Assembly: GCA_937927625.1 (NCBI GenBank)
Contig: CALBSD010000082.1
Span: 1 to 49,134, forward strand
From: an uncultured Actinomycetes bacterium
Lineage (GTDB): Bacteria > Actinomycetota > Acidimicrobiia > Acidimicrobiales > Ilumatobacteraceae
Direction of reading: 5' to 3'
Length of the DNA stretch: 49,134 nt
Part shown: positions 17,184-25,797 of the stretch, one piece after another
How the letters are laid out: each line of letters starts with the position of its first letter
Position numbering within the stretch: the first letter of the stretch is position 1
Position numbers and translations under genes: made by a program
The notes under the pieces: generated by a model
The model's database searches: none
Told to the model about the DNA's origin: nothing
The model's input: only the letters and a program-made list of their open reading frames with translations

Positions 17184-17189
17184 AATCTA
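17184..17189 (-). promoter_or_regulatory. -10 box of leaderless hydantoinase gene
   Basis: Minus-strand TAGATT, then six bases (TGCTGT), then GTG at 17177. The box lies in the short divergent gap with argJ. Confidence 0.65.
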
Positions 17190-17227
17190 AACCCTCATCG
17201 GTGCGTTCTCTGTGCTACACCACATAC

Positions 17228-18385
17228 GTGGCAATTTCTCTCCCCCAAGGTTTCTCGTCATATGTCGCCAATGTGGGCGTCAAAGACGACAGCAAAGACT
17301 TCACCGTGGTTCTCGCCGATGCAGGCTCCGCCTCCGCTGGTGTCTTCACCAAGAGCCGCTTCGCTGGCCCATCAGTCGAAGTATCTCGTCGCCACAACAC
17401 CGGCCATGCACGTGCAATGGTCGTGATCTCTAAGAATGCAAACGTTGCAAACGGCCCCGAGGGTCTTGCGCATGCAGAAGAAGTCACCGCATCTGTTGCT
17501 GCCAAGTTGGGCATCAACGCCTCTGAAGTTCTCATTGCGTCTACCGGTGTCATCGGACGCCTGTATCCCATCGATCGCATTCGCACCGGCATCGCTGCTC
17601 TCCCCTTCCCGTTGCCGGCGAAGGACGCAGAAGAGGTCGCGCGCGGCATCATGACCACCGACACGGTGCACAAGGTTTCCGAAGCAACTGTTGCTGGTTC
17701 TTCAGCACGCGTTGTGGGTGTCGCTAAAGGCGTGGGAATGATTGAGCCCGACATGGCAACGATGATTTCCATGATCTTCACCGATGCAGCCATCTCATCG
17801 TCAGACCTTGATGCAATCTTCCGTCGCGTTGTCGACCGCACGTTCAACTGCGTGTCAGTCGATACGGACACTTCCACCAGTGACACCGCAATTGTTTTAG
17901 CAAGTGGCGCTGCAGGTGCAGTTGATGCCGCTGCTTTCGAAACTGCACTCGAATCGGTGATGTTGGAGTTAACAAAGAAAATCGCTCGCGATGGCGAAGG
18001 CGCAGAGACACTCATCGAAGTGCACGTTGATAACGCGCGCGACGAAGCACAAGCAAAGACAGTCGCGAAAGCAATCGTGAACTCTCCCCTTGTGAAAACT
18101 GCAGTTCACGGTGCAGACCCCAACTGGGGCCGCGTCGCAATGGCCGTTGGCAAGTGCAGCGACTACACCGATATTGATCAGGAAAAGGTCGTCATTCGCT
18201 TCGGCACGCAAGAGGTGTATCCATCACAAGTAGATGAAGCAGGCCTTGCGAAGTTGAGCGAGTACATGAAGGGCGACGATGTACTGATTCATGTTTCGCT
18301 ACAGACAGGTTCTGCGCAGGCAACCGTGTGGGGCTGCGACCTCACCGACGGCTACGTGCGTATCAACGCCGACTACACCACCTGA
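17228..18385 (+). CDS. argJ: Bifunctional ornithine acetyltransferase/N-acetylglutamate synthase
   Basis: 385 residues. ArgJ transfers acetyl from N-acetylornithine to glutamate and, in bifunctional forms, makes N-acetylglutamate from acetyl-CoA; it acts in arginine synthesis. The self-cleavage site is clear: GVGMIEPDMATM, with Thr178 as the new N-terminal nucleophile of the beta chain. Other family blocks are LIASTGVIGR, SVDTDTSTSDTA and GADPNWGRVAMAVG. Two GTG starts are possible: 17228, where family homology starts and TACACC stands six bases upstream, or 17201, adding nine residues without similarity. No other arg gene is present, so argJ is detached from an arginine cluster. Confidence 0.93.
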   Translation: MAISLPQGFSSYVANVGVKDDSKDFTVVLADAGSASAGVFTKSRFAGPSVEVSRRHNTGHARAMVVISKNANVANGPEGLAHAEEVTASVAAKLGINASEVLIASTGVIGRLYPIDRIRTGIAALPFPLPAKDAEEVARGIMTTDTVHKVSEATVAGSSARVVGVAKGVGMIEPDMATMISMIFTDAAISSSDLDAIFRRVVDRTFNCVSVDTDTSTSDTAIVLASGAAGAVDAAAFETALESVMLELTKKIARDGEGAETLIEVHVDNARDEAQAKTVAKAIVNSPLVKTAVHGADPNWGRVAMAVGKCSDYTDIDQEKVVIRFGTQEVYPSQVDEAGLAKLSEYMKGDDVLIHVSLQTGSAQATVWGCDLTDGYVRINADYTT

Positions 18386-18398
18386 TACACACCGCTAT

Positions 18399-19310
18399 CT
18401 AGCGGGTTTCGAGATAGGCGAAGATCTTCTCGCGATACGGCGCAATGCTCTTGTATTGCGCGACATTCTCCGGGATCTTGTTGACCAGTTCTGCAATGTC
18501 CTGCACTAACGGTTCTTCACGTTCCATAAAGTCCGACAGTTGCTCTACATACGTACGAATCGTGAAGAGAATGCCGCCGGTCAACGGCAGGCGACGCAAT
18601 GTTTGCCATTCCACACGAAACCACATGTCAGCTGCGTCCATCTCGGGTGTCACCGGCGGAATATCTGGCTGAAACAACGCAGGATGATTCGAGATTCCCC
18701 AGTTGATACGCCACATCGGACGCTCTGGGTTTAAGCGCATCATCACCGAGTTCACAGGCGAATTCAGATCTTCTTCGTACCGCGCAACCGGCGAATGAAT
18801 GCTCGCCATCGTGCCACCGATTTTGTCGGCTAAGCGCCAACGATTCGGTGCACACAGCACAGCGGCAGCCAAACGTGGGACTCCATTTTCATCAGGCAAC
18901 AAGATGCATAAGTCATCAGCGACCTGCAGCGCAGCATCAACCAATGCATCAACACCCGATTCCATCGAAGGATTCGCACCGATTGATGCAAGCACTCCGG
19001 CTGCAACTTCTTCGCACGCTTCTTCTGCACCTTCGACGCATGCAATGACTTCTTGAGGGCGTTCTGCAATGAGAGATCGCTTCATTGCAATCGTGTGTGA
19101 CCAGTCATCGTCAAGAGATGACACCCACTGCTTCACATCAAGCGGTCGAGCACCAACGCGCAATTTCACTGCTTCAACTGCAGTGGGAAACATCGTCGAT
19201 GGAATAGGGATAGAACGACGATTCCCCAGGACAAAGCCCGGGGAATCGTTAAGAGGTGATTCTTGCCGATCAAACGGCGTGAACGGATCGTTATGGAAAA
19301 CGATGCTCAC
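18399..19310 (-). CDS. DUF3445 / heme-dependent oxidative N-demethylase-like protein
   Basis: 303 residues matching the DUF3445 family, whose studied members are heme-binding subunits of oxidative N-demethylases. Family-like blocks are SPVARYEEDLNSPVNSVMMRL, MWRINWGISNHP, and RVEWQTLRRLPLTGGILFTIRTYVEQLSDF near the C-terminus. A GTG start at 19310 overlaps the upstream SDR stop (GTGA). No genes for the flavin or ferredoxin subunits known from dimethylamine systems are next to it, so the substrate is open. A 10-base perfect inverted repeat lies in its early coding region (19218-19249). Confidence 0.83.
   Translation of the reverse strand: MSIVFHNDPFTPFDRQESPLNDSPGFVLGNRRSIPIPSTMFPTAVEAVKLRVGARPLDVKQWVSSLDDDWSHTIAMKRSLIAERPQEVIACVEGAEEACEEVAAGVLASIGANPSMESGVDALVDAALQVADDLCILLPDENGVPRLAAAVLCAPNRWRLADKIGGTMASIHSPVARYEEDLNSPVNSVMMRLNPERPMWRINWGISNHPALFQPDIPPVTPEMDAADMWFRVEWQTLRRLPLTGGILFTIRTYVEQLSDFMEREEPLVQDIAELVNKIPENVAQYKSIAPYREKIFAYLETR
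19218..19249. repeat. Perfect 10-base inverted repeat inside the DUF3445 gene
   Basis: Arms ACGATTCCCC (19218-19227) and GGGGAATCGT (19240-19249) are separated by 12 bases. In the mRNA this forms a stable stem about 60-90 bases after the start codon. It may be chance, a translation-slowing structure, or a binding site. Confidence 0.5.
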
Positions 19311-20092
19311 TTAGGCGGCATACGAATGCCACCGTCCACGCGGATGGTTTCAGCATTCATGTAGCTGTTCGTGATGCACTCAAGAACCATCGATGCGAGC
19401 TGCTCTGGCTTGCCCAACTTCTGTGGGAAGAGAACGCCCTTCTGCAACTGAGCCTTAAAAGCTTCGCTTGCGTCACCGCTGCCATAGATAGGAGTGTCAA
19501 TGAGACCAGGAGCAACTGTGTTGATACGAATACCAACAGGTGCAAGGTCACGAGCGACTGGCAATGTCATACCGACAACGCCACCCTTTGATGCGGAGTA
19601 AGCATTCTGACCAATCTGGCCGTCGAATGCTGCAACAGATGCGATGTTCACGATTGCGCCGCGCTCGCCGTCTTCAAGAGGCTCGGTCTGGCTCATTGCT
19701 GTTGCTGCGATGCGGATTGCATCGAAGGTGCCCACCAAGTTGATGGCGATGACAAGCTTGAAGCGATCAATGTCAGCAGCCGATGAATACTGGCCATCCT
19801 TACCGATGGTGCGCTGTGCTGCACCGATACCGGCGGAGTTCACGAGAACGCGAAGTGGTCCCATGGACTTTGCCATTTCCACTGCGTTGATGATGTCTTC
19901 GGTCTTTGTCACGTCGACTGGGCAGAAAGCGGCATTGCCGACTTCCTTTGCGAGCGCCTCGCCAACTTCACGCTGACGCTCGAGGTCGGCGATGACGACC
20001 TTTGCGCCACCCTGAGCCAGGAGACGAACGGAGGCGGCACCGATTCCCGATGCTCCGCCAGTGACAATTGCGCTTACGCCTTTGATTTCCAT
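19307..20092 (-). CDS. Short-chain dehydrogenase, 3-hydroxyacyl-CoA dehydrogenase type-2-like
   Basis: 261 residues of a classical SDR. It shows the NAD fold TGGASGIG, the NSAG motif (VLVNSAGIG), catalytic Ser in IVNIASVAA, and YSASKGG (Tyr/Lys). The final IRVDGGIRMPP and the overall length resemble 3-hydroxy-2-methylbutyryl-CoA or 3-hydroxyacyl-CoA dehydrogenases of the HSD17B10 type, which oxidise hydroxyacyl-CoA with NAD+. That substrate class is inference. The gene has a leaderless promoter and is coupled to DUF3445 downstream. Together with the acyl-CoA dehydrogenases in this window it could serve branched-chain or fatty-acid breakdown. Confidence 0.88.
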   Translation of the reverse strand: MEIKGVSAIVTGGASGIGAASVRLLAQGGAKVVIADLERQREVGEALAKEVGNAAFCPVDVTKTEDIINAVEMAKSMGPLRVLVNSAGIGAAQRTIGKDGQYSSAADIDRFKLVIAINLVGTFDAIRIAATAMSQTEPLEDGERGAIVNIASVAAFDGQIGQNAYSASKGGVVGMTLPVARDLAPVGIRINTVAPGLIDTPIYGSGDASEAFKAQLQKGVLFPQKLGKPEQLASMVLECITNSYMNAETIRVDGGIRMPPK

Positions 20093-20098
20093 GTCGTC

Positions 20099-20104
20099 AG
20101 GCTA
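20099..20104 (-). promoter_or_regulatory. -10 box of leaderless SDR gene
   Basis: Minus-strand TAGCCT, six bases (GACGAC), then ATG at 20092. Confidence 0.6.
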
Positions 20105-20149
20105 CGCAACAAGGGGCGTTGGCTCCTAGCCGAACCGCCCGATGCCCCA

Positions 20150-20596
20150 TCAGCCTTGGGTTTGGGCAACCGCCAAGGCATCCACGAGGTCATTCATCGG
20201 GTCGCCACTGTGGCCCTTCACCCATGCGAATTCGATGTTGCCGCGCTTGACGACCAAGTCAATGAACGGCTCCCACAAATCGCGATTCGCAACGGGCTGA
20301 CGCTGGGAGTTCTTCCAGCCGCGAGCGTGCCAACCCTTCCACCACTTGTCGTTGAAGCACTTCACCACATAAGTGGAATCGGCCACGATGATGATCTTGC
20401 GAGGGTCGTCGGCATAGGTCTTTACTGCGTCGTATGCAGCCATGATTTCCATGCGCTGGTTCGTGCTGCGTGCCTCGGCACCACTGGCTTGGGGCTGCCC
20501 ACCTGGCGACACGGCCCATGCCCAACCGCCGGGGCCAGGGTTACCTGAACATGCCCCGTCTGTGTAGATGACCACGGTGTCGTCGGAATGTTCCAT
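20150..20596 (-). CDS. rnhA: Ribonuclease HI
   Basis: 148 residues, the usual size of single-domain RNase HI, which cuts the RNA strand of RNA-DNA hybrids. The catalytic acidic residues are visible: Asp13 in YTDGACSGNPGPGG, Glu50 in NQRMEIMA, Asp73 in VADSTYVV and Asp139 in NDLVDALA. The basic handle region (KWWKGWHARGWK) and the active-site His in VKGHSGD are also present. A GACAAT box six bases before the ATG suggests leaderless expression. It is divergent from aceE with a 67-base gap. Confidence 0.95.
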   Translation of the reverse strand: MEHSDDTVVIYTDGACSGNPGPGGWAWAVSPGGQPQASGAEARSTNQRMEIMAAYDAVKTYADDPRKIIIVADSTYVVKCFNDKWWKGWHARGWKNSQRQPVANRDLWEPFIDLVVKRGNIEFAWVKGHSGDPMNDLVDALAVAQTQG

Positions 20597-20602
20597 TCAC
20601 CG

Positions 20603-20608
20603 ATTGTC
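20603..20608 (-). promoter_or_regulatory. Probable -10 box of rnhA
   Basis: Minus-strand GACAAT, six bases (CGGTGA), then ATG. The first base departs from TANNNT but position is the same as in other genes here. Confidence 0.4.
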
Positions 20609-20651
20609 CCTTATGACGGGTGGCGCAATGGGCATACCCACTCAATAGTGG

Positions 20652-20657
20652 GAGAAT
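20652..20657 (+). promoter_or_regulatory. Probable -10 box of aceE
   Basis: GAGAAT followed by six bases (GGGCGC) and GTG at 20664; again the first base is not T. Confidence 0.4.
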
Positions 20658-20663
20658 GGGCGC

Positions 20664-23372
20664 GTGATCTACGACGACTCCGTCCATCAGTTACCCGACA
20701 CTGATCCCGGCGAGACGCAGGAATGGCTCGACTCGCTCGATTCAGTCGTCACCGGCCACGGGCCGAATCGTGCTCGCTATTTGTTGGCACGACTTCTTGA
20801 ACGAGCACAACAGTCGAACGTCAGTTTCCCTGCCACCGTTTCTACGCCGTACGTGAACACCATCCCCGTTGATGATGAGCCGTGGTTCCCTGGCGATGAA
20901 CATCTTGAGCGCCGCATTCGCGCATACATCCGATGGAACGCAGCAGTGATGGTCACTCGTGCGAATCATCACACCGAAGGCATCGGTGGACACCTTTCAA
21001 CATTTGCAAGCTCCGCAAGTTTGTACGAAGTGGGCTTCAACCATTTCTTCCGCGGAAAAGCTGACGGCACTCCTGGTGATCACGTGTATTTCCAGGGCCA
21101 TGCAGCGCCAGGTGTTTATGCACGCGCGTTCTTAGAAGGTCGCCTCTCAGAAGACGATATGGACCACTTCCGCCGTGAGATCGGCCGCGATGGTGCAGGG
21201 CTATCTAGCTATCCGCATCCCCGACTCATGTCTGAATTTTGGGAACACCCCACAGTGTCAATGGGACTTGGACCATTAACTGCGCTCTATCACGCACGTT
21301 TCAATCGCTATCTCCACAACCGTGGCATCGACGACACCTCGATGAGTCGCGTGTGGACATTTCTTGGTGATGGCGAAACAGATGAACCAGAAACTCTCGG
21401 TTCGATCTCACTTGCTGCGCGCGAACAACTCGACAACTTGGTCTTTGTCGTCAACTGCAACTTGCAACGTCTCGATGGTCCTGTTCGTGGCAACGGCAAA
21501 GTCATTCAAGAACTCGAAGCAACATTCCGTGGTGCCGGATGGAATGTCATCAAAGTCATTCTTGGTTCAAAGTGGGACGAACTTCTTGCCGCAGACGTTG
21601 ATGGCGTGTTGCTCAACAAGCTGAACTCCACTGTTGATGGTGAATTCCAACGCCTTGCAATTGAAGATGGTGCATACATTCGTAAGAACTTCTTCGGCGA
21701 TGACCCACGCTTGTTGCAGCTGGTTGCACACCTCAGCGATGAAGACCTTGTCAACTTGCCGCGAGGCGGTCACGACTATCGCAAGGTCTACGCCGCATAT
21801 AAGGCAGCAGCCGACAACCTCGGCTCAGGTAAGCCAACAGCCATTCTGTGCAAGACCATCAAGGGATGGACTCTTGGCCCGCAGGTGGAATCTCGTAACG
21901 CCACACATCAAATCAAGAAGCTCAACACGGAACAGTTGCGGGCACTTCGTGATCGTTTGAAACTGCACGATGAAATTCCTGACAGCGCACTCGATGCCGA
22001 CGAGCCTCCGTATTACCGCCCCGCCGTTGACTCTGTGGAATACCAGTACATGCAAGAGCGCCGTCGTGCATTGAACGGTTTCGTACCCGAACGCAAACAC
22101 TGGACACGTTCTCCACTCACTCTCCCTGCCGCCAGTGCATTCACGGAGTTCCTTGCAGGGTCAGGCGATCAAGCGGTCAGCACCACCATGGCGTTCACTC
22201 GCATGTTGCGCAATCTCGCACGCGATGAACAATTCGGTTCTCGTGTGGTTCCCATTGTTCCCGACGAAGCACGCACCTTCGGCATGGATTCCCTGTTCCG
22301 CGAACAGAAGATCTACGCAGCACACGGCCAGAAGTACGAACCTGTTGACCATGACCTGTTGTTGACATACGCAGAGTCTGCTCAAGGTCAAATTCTCGAA
22401 GAAGGCATCACCGAAGCAGGTGCAATGTCCAGCTTCATCGCAGCCGGCACCAGCTATTCCACGCGTGGCGTGCCCATGGTTCCGTTCTTCACCTTCTATT
22501 CCATGTTTGGCTTCCAGCGCATTGGTGATCTCATCTGGCAAGCAGCCGATGCACGCACGCGCGGTTTCCTCATGGGCGCAACAGCGGGTCGCACCACCCT
22601 CATGGGCGAAGGCTTGCAACATCAAGACGGACACAGTTTGTTGCTCGCCAGCACTGTTCCGGCATGCCAGGCCTACGACCCCGCCTTTGCATACGAGCTA
22701 GCCGCGATTATTGAGCATGGCATCGACAAGATGTACGGCGCATCACCTGCTGACATCTTTTATTACATCACTCTCTACAACGAGAACTTGTTGATGCCTG
22801 CACGACCAGCACATGTAACAACGCAAGACATCATCAACGGCCTCTATCGATACAGCGCACAATCGTCCGAGGTAGATGCATCAATCTTCTTCTCCGGAAC
22901 ATCGTTTGTTGCTGCGTCCCGCGCCGCCGACATCCTTCGCGCCTCCTTCAACATCACCGTTGATCTCTGGTCAGCCACGTCGTATAAGTCGCTGCGTGAA
23001 GATGCAATGGAAGTGGAACGTTGGAATCGCTTGCACCCCACTGCAACACCACGCACGTCCCTCTTGCAGGACGCAGTCGGATCATCAACAACACCCATCG
23101 TTGCGGTCACCGATTTCATGCGCATCGTTTCGGAACAGATTGCGTCGTATCTCCCACACCACACCTTCATTGCGCTCGGAACCGATGGCATGGGTCGCAG
23201 CGATACTCGCGTTGCTCTTCGTCGCTTCTTCGAGACAGACGCAGAACACGTTGTTGTGGCAGTTCTCACGGCATTAAACGGCGCACATGGCATCACGAAT
23301 GACACAATTGCTCAGGCGATTACAGACTTCGGCATTTCTGCGGATGCGCCACACGGACTCTCGCGCGATTAA
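20664..23372 (+). CDS. aceE: Pyruvate dehydrogenase E1 component, homodimeric type
   Basis: 902 residues with GTG start, the length of single-chain AceE as in gamma-proteobacteria and actinobacteria. It decarboxylates pyruvate with thiamine diphosphate and acetylates the lipoyl group of E2. The thiamine diphosphate motif GDGETDEPE (from residue 235) continues to FVVNCNLQRLDGP. Active-site blocks NHHTEGIGGHLSTFASSASLYE written in parts as NHHTEGIGGH and LSTFASSASL, FLMGATAGRTTLMGEGLQHQDG as GATAGRTTL and GEGLQHQDGHS, and LGTDGMGRSDTR are all intact. E2, Lpd and LipB-LipA are encoded 7-12 kb to the left on the other strand. Confidence 0.96.
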   Translation: MIYDDSVHQLPDTDPGETQEWLDSLDSVVTGHGPNRARYLLARLLERAQQSNVSFPATVSTPYVNTIPVDDEPWFPGDEHLERRIRAYIRWNAAVMVTRANHHTEGIGGHLSTFASSASLYEVGFNHFFRGKADGTPGDHVYFQGHAAPGVYARAFLEGRLSEDDMDHFRREIGRDGAGLSSYPHPRLMSEFWEHPTVSMGLGPLTALYHARFNRYLHNRGIDDTSMSRVWTFLGDGETDEPETLGSISLAAREQLDNLVFVVNCNLQRLDGPVRGNGKVIQELEATFRGAGWNVIKVILGSKWDELLAADVDGVLLNKLNSTVDGEFQRLAIEDGAYIRKNFFGDDPRLLQLVAHLSDEDLVNLPRGGHDYRKVYAAYKAAADNLGSGKPTAILCKTIKGWTLGPQVESRNATHQIKKLNTEQLRALRDRLKLHDEIPDSALDADEPPYYRPAVDSVEYQYMQERRRALNGFVPERKHWTRSPLTLPAASAFTEFLAGSGDQAVSTTMAFTRMLRNLARDEQFGSRVVPIVPDEARTFGMDSLFREQKIYAAHGQKYEPVDHDLLLTYAESAQGQILEEGITEAGAMSSFIAAGTSYSTRGVPMVPFFTFYSMFGFQRIGDLIWQAADARTRGFLMGATAGRTTLMGEGLQHQDGHSLLLASTVPACQAYDPAFAYELAAIIEHGIDKMYGASPADIFYYITLYNENLLMPARPAHVTTQDIINGLYRYSAQSSEVDASIFFSGTSFVAASRAADILRASFNITVDLWSATSYKSLREDAMEVERWNRLHPTATPRTSLLQDAVGSSTTPIVAVTDFMRIVSEQIASYLPHHTFIALGTDGMGRSDTRVALRRFFETDAEHVVVAVLTALNGAHGITNDTIAQAITDFGISADAPHGLSRD

Positions 23373-23383
23373 CTAGGACACAC

Positions 23384-24046
23384 ATGGGCACCCTCTACAT
23401 CACCGGCATCCCCGAATCAGATGCGTTGCTGAACGCCAACGGAACTGCATTGCTCATTGGCATGTTGCTCGATCAGCAAGTTCCGATGGAGTGGGCATTC
23501 AACGGTGCCTACACACTGAAGAATCGACTTGGTCATCTCGACCCAAAGAAGATTGCAGCGATGAGCCCTGATGACTTCCTTGCGTTGTGCCTTGATAAGC
23601 CAGCCATTCATCGTTTCCCGAAGGCCATGGCACAGCGCATTCACGCGATGTGCGGCATCATCGCCACGCAGTACAAGAACAAGGGCGAAAACATCTGGAA
23701 CGACACCGTCGATGCGACAGTGGTGTTCGAACGACTTCGCGCTTTGCCCGGTTACGGCGAAGAGAAGGCACAGATTTTTATGGCGCTGCTTGGTAAGCGC
23801 TTTGGCGTGCAACCAAAGGGCTGGGAAAAGGCCGCCGGTGTATTCAGCGACAAGAACCCACGCACTGTTGCCGATATCACGAATCCAGAGACACTGATCA
23901 AGGTGCGTGAGTGGAAGAAGATGGAGAAGGCCGCGAATCGCGACAAGCAATCTCGCCCACTTCCTGCAAAGGCAACAGCACCTCGTAAGGCCGGTGTCAT
24001 CAAGCCACCTGCACAGAAACCCGCACCAAAGAAGCCCGCAAAATGA
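23384..24046 (+). CDS. HhH-GPD family base-excision DNA repair protein (TIGR03252-like)
   Basis: 220 residues with the helix-hairpin-helix glycosylase fold common in actinobacteria. The hairpin is LRALPGYGEEKAQIFMALLGKRFGV, centred on LPGYGEEKA (about residue 125). The conserved catalytic Asp that normally follows the hairpin in GPD proteins is not evident, as in this little-studied subgroup. A Lys/Ala/Pro-rich tail (from about residue 185) may bind DNA. It should remove or recognise damaged bases, but the lesion is unknown. AGGA precedes the ATG by 6 bases and the stop overlaps galE (ATGA), so it is co-transcribed with aceE and galE. Confidence 0.86.
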   Translation: MGTLYITGIPESDALLNANGTALLIGMLLDQQVPMEWAFNGAYTLKNRLGHLDPKKIAAMSPDDFLALCLDKPAIHRFPKAMAQRIHAMCGIIATQYKNKGENIWNDTVDATVVFERLRALPGYGEEKAQIFMALLGKRFGVQPKGWEKAAGVFSDKNPRTVADITNPETLIKVREWKKMEKAANRDKQSRPLPAKATAPRKAGVIKPPAQKPAPKKPAK

Positions 24047-25026
24047 CCACACTCATCACGGGCGGCGCTGGTTACATCGGCTCCATCACCACGCGACTCA
24101 TACGTTCCACTGGTCGTGGCGTTGTCGTACTCGACACCCTGGAGAATGGCCACCGTGCGGCAGTGGGCGATGCCCCGTTCGTGCAAGGCGACATTGCTGA
24201 CACTGATCTTGTTGAGCGCATCTGCCGCGAACACGGAGTTGATGAAGTCGTTCACTTCGCTGCATACAAAGCTGTCGGCGAAAGCATGGAAAACCCCTCC
24301 AAGTATTTCCAAAACAATGTCACCGGTTCTCAGAAGCTTTTTGATGCACTGAACCGATCAGGTGTTGAGCGCATCGTGTTCTCCTCCACCGCTGGCGTGT
24401 ACGGCACACCCGACACAGTTCCTGTTCGCGAAGATGCAGAGCCACGTTGCGAAAGTGTGTACGCAGAGACCAAGTTGATGATCGAGAAGACACTCGGCTG
24501 GTACTCGCGCACCACCAACATGCGTCATGTGTGCTTGCGCTATTTCAATGCAGCAGGCGCCACCGCCGATTCAACACTGGGCGAAGATTGGCGTTACTCA
24601 CAAAACCTCATCCCACATGTGATGAAGGCACTGCTTGGCCATGCACCAGCACTCAAGGTTTTCGGCAATGACTTCCCCACACCTGATGGCACTGGCGTAC
24701 GCGACTACATCCATGTGGAAGACCTCGCAACGGCACATGTTGCAGCACTCGATCATCTGAAGAACAATGGCGCGAGCATCACATGCAATGTAGGCACTGG
24801 TTTTGGCACCAGCGTGATGGACATCATCACTGCAACTGAACAAATCACCGGCAAGAAAGTTCCGTACGAAATTGTTGGTCGTCGTGCCGGCGACCCTGCT
24901 GAGTGTTACGCAGACCCCAGTCTCATCAACAAGACCTTTGGCTGGTCACCCACTCGCTCGCTTGATGACATCATCTCCACTGCTCACGCCTGGCACTCCA
25001 CGCATCCTGCGGGACACGACAACTAG
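24043..25026 (+). CDS. galE: UDP-glucose 4-epimerase
   Basis: 327 residues of an extended SDR. It has the NAD fold TLITGGAGYIGS, VVHFAAYKAVGES, catalytic Ser115/Thr116 in FSSTAGVYG, Tyr140 and Lys144 in YAETK, then RYFNAAGA and DGTGVRDYIHVEDLA, which are characteristic of GalE. It interconverts UDP-glucose and UDP-galactose for surface glycans. Its stop at 25024-25026 touches the convergent hydrolase stop. The pairing with a DNA repair protein is presumably positional. Confidence 0.93.
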   Translation: MTTLITGGAGYIGSITTRLIRSTGRGVVVLDTLENGHRAAVGDAPFVQGDIADTDLVERICREHGVDEVVHFAAYKAVGESMENPSKYFQNNVTGSQKLFDALNRSGVERIVFSSTAGVYGTPDTVPVREDAEPRCESVYAETKLMIEKTLGWYSRTTNMRHVCLRYFNAAGATADSTLGEDWRYSQNLIPHVMKALLGHAPALKVFGNDFPTPDGTGVRDYIHVEDLATAHVAALDHLKNNGASITCNVGTGFGTSVMDIITATEQITGKKVPYEIVGRRAGDPAECYADPSLINKTFGWSPTRSLDDIISTAHAWHSTHPAGHDN

Positions 25027-25794
25027 TCACATACTGAGTGCGCGTTGGCGATCAAGCCAACCCAGCAACACTGCAACAGCACGAGGGTCATGACGCAACC
25101 GGTGACCAGCACCAGCAATCACGCGCAACTCTGCACTGCCATGTGCTTCTGCAAGAACACGAGAGTCAGCAACAGGAACGCTCTCGTCTTCATCACCGTG
25201 CATCACTAGCAATGGACGTGGCGCAAAACGACGTGCTGCATCGACAGGACGGAATCGACGAAGCTCGCGACTCCACTCATCGAATCCACGCGGGAAACCT
25301 GGCGTGCGAATCGCACCAATTTCGCGCGCATGCTCCAAGAATCGACGGGGCTGACTGGCCCAGTCATCAAAATCTGCACGTGCGCCCAAGAGAGCGCATC
25401 CACGAACTCGCGGATCGTCGGCAGCCACGTTGAGCGCTAAAGCGCCGCCGGTGTTTGTGCCCACCAGCCAAATTCCGTTCGGATTTGTTTCTGCTTCCAA
25501 ATGGTCAATCGCTGCACGCAGGTCATCAACCCACCCTTGCATTGAAAAGTCACCTTCGCTGGAACCGCAACCGCGGAAAGTAAATGTGAGTGCAGCCCAA
25601 CCCAATTCATTCGCCATGCGATCCATGAGTTGAGGAAACGTGACGCCTGATTGACGCGCATCAAGCGGACCAATGGGAAAGCCATGACACAAGATGACGC
25701 CAGGAAGCGACGAACCGTGACCGGCAGGGACGGCGAGATAGCGATGAAGCGTGAGAGGACCAGAACGGAAGGTGCCGTTCATTCCTCCGGACAT
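25027..25794 (-). CDS. Alpha/beta-hydrolase fold protein with Asn in place of the nucleophile Ser
   Basis: 255 residues. The oxyanion region is VILCHGFPIGP, FRGCGSSEGDF follows, and the C-terminal acid and His are in MHGDEDESVPV and AGAGHRLRHDP (His231). The nucleophile elbow, normally GxSxGG, reads LVGTNTGGALAL, so position 114 is Asn. Classical serine-hydrolase chemistry is therefore not expected unless another residue takes over; a binding or non-hydrolytic role is possible. The gene follows the 86-residue protein by 3 bases and belongs to a TetR-led unit, suggesting the TetR controls it. Confidence 0.82.
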   Translation of the reverse strand: MSGGMNGTFRSGPLTLHRYLAVPAGHGSSLPGVILCHGFPIGPLDARQSGVTFPQLMDRMANELGWAALTFTFRGCGSSEGDFSMQGWVDDLRAAIDHLEAETNPNGIWLVGTNTGGALALNVAADDPRVRGCALLGARADFDDWASQPRRFLEHAREIGAIRTPGFPRGFDEWSRELRRFRPVDAARRFAPRPLLVMHGDEDESVPVADSRVLAEAHGSAELRVIAGAGHRLRHDPRAVAVLLGWLDRQRALSM

Positions 25795-25797
25795 TGT

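Noticed and set aside
17215..18015. 266-codon open frame opposite argJ
   Set aside because: Ser/Thr/Arg-rich shadow of argJ; no start signal of the type seen elsewhere.
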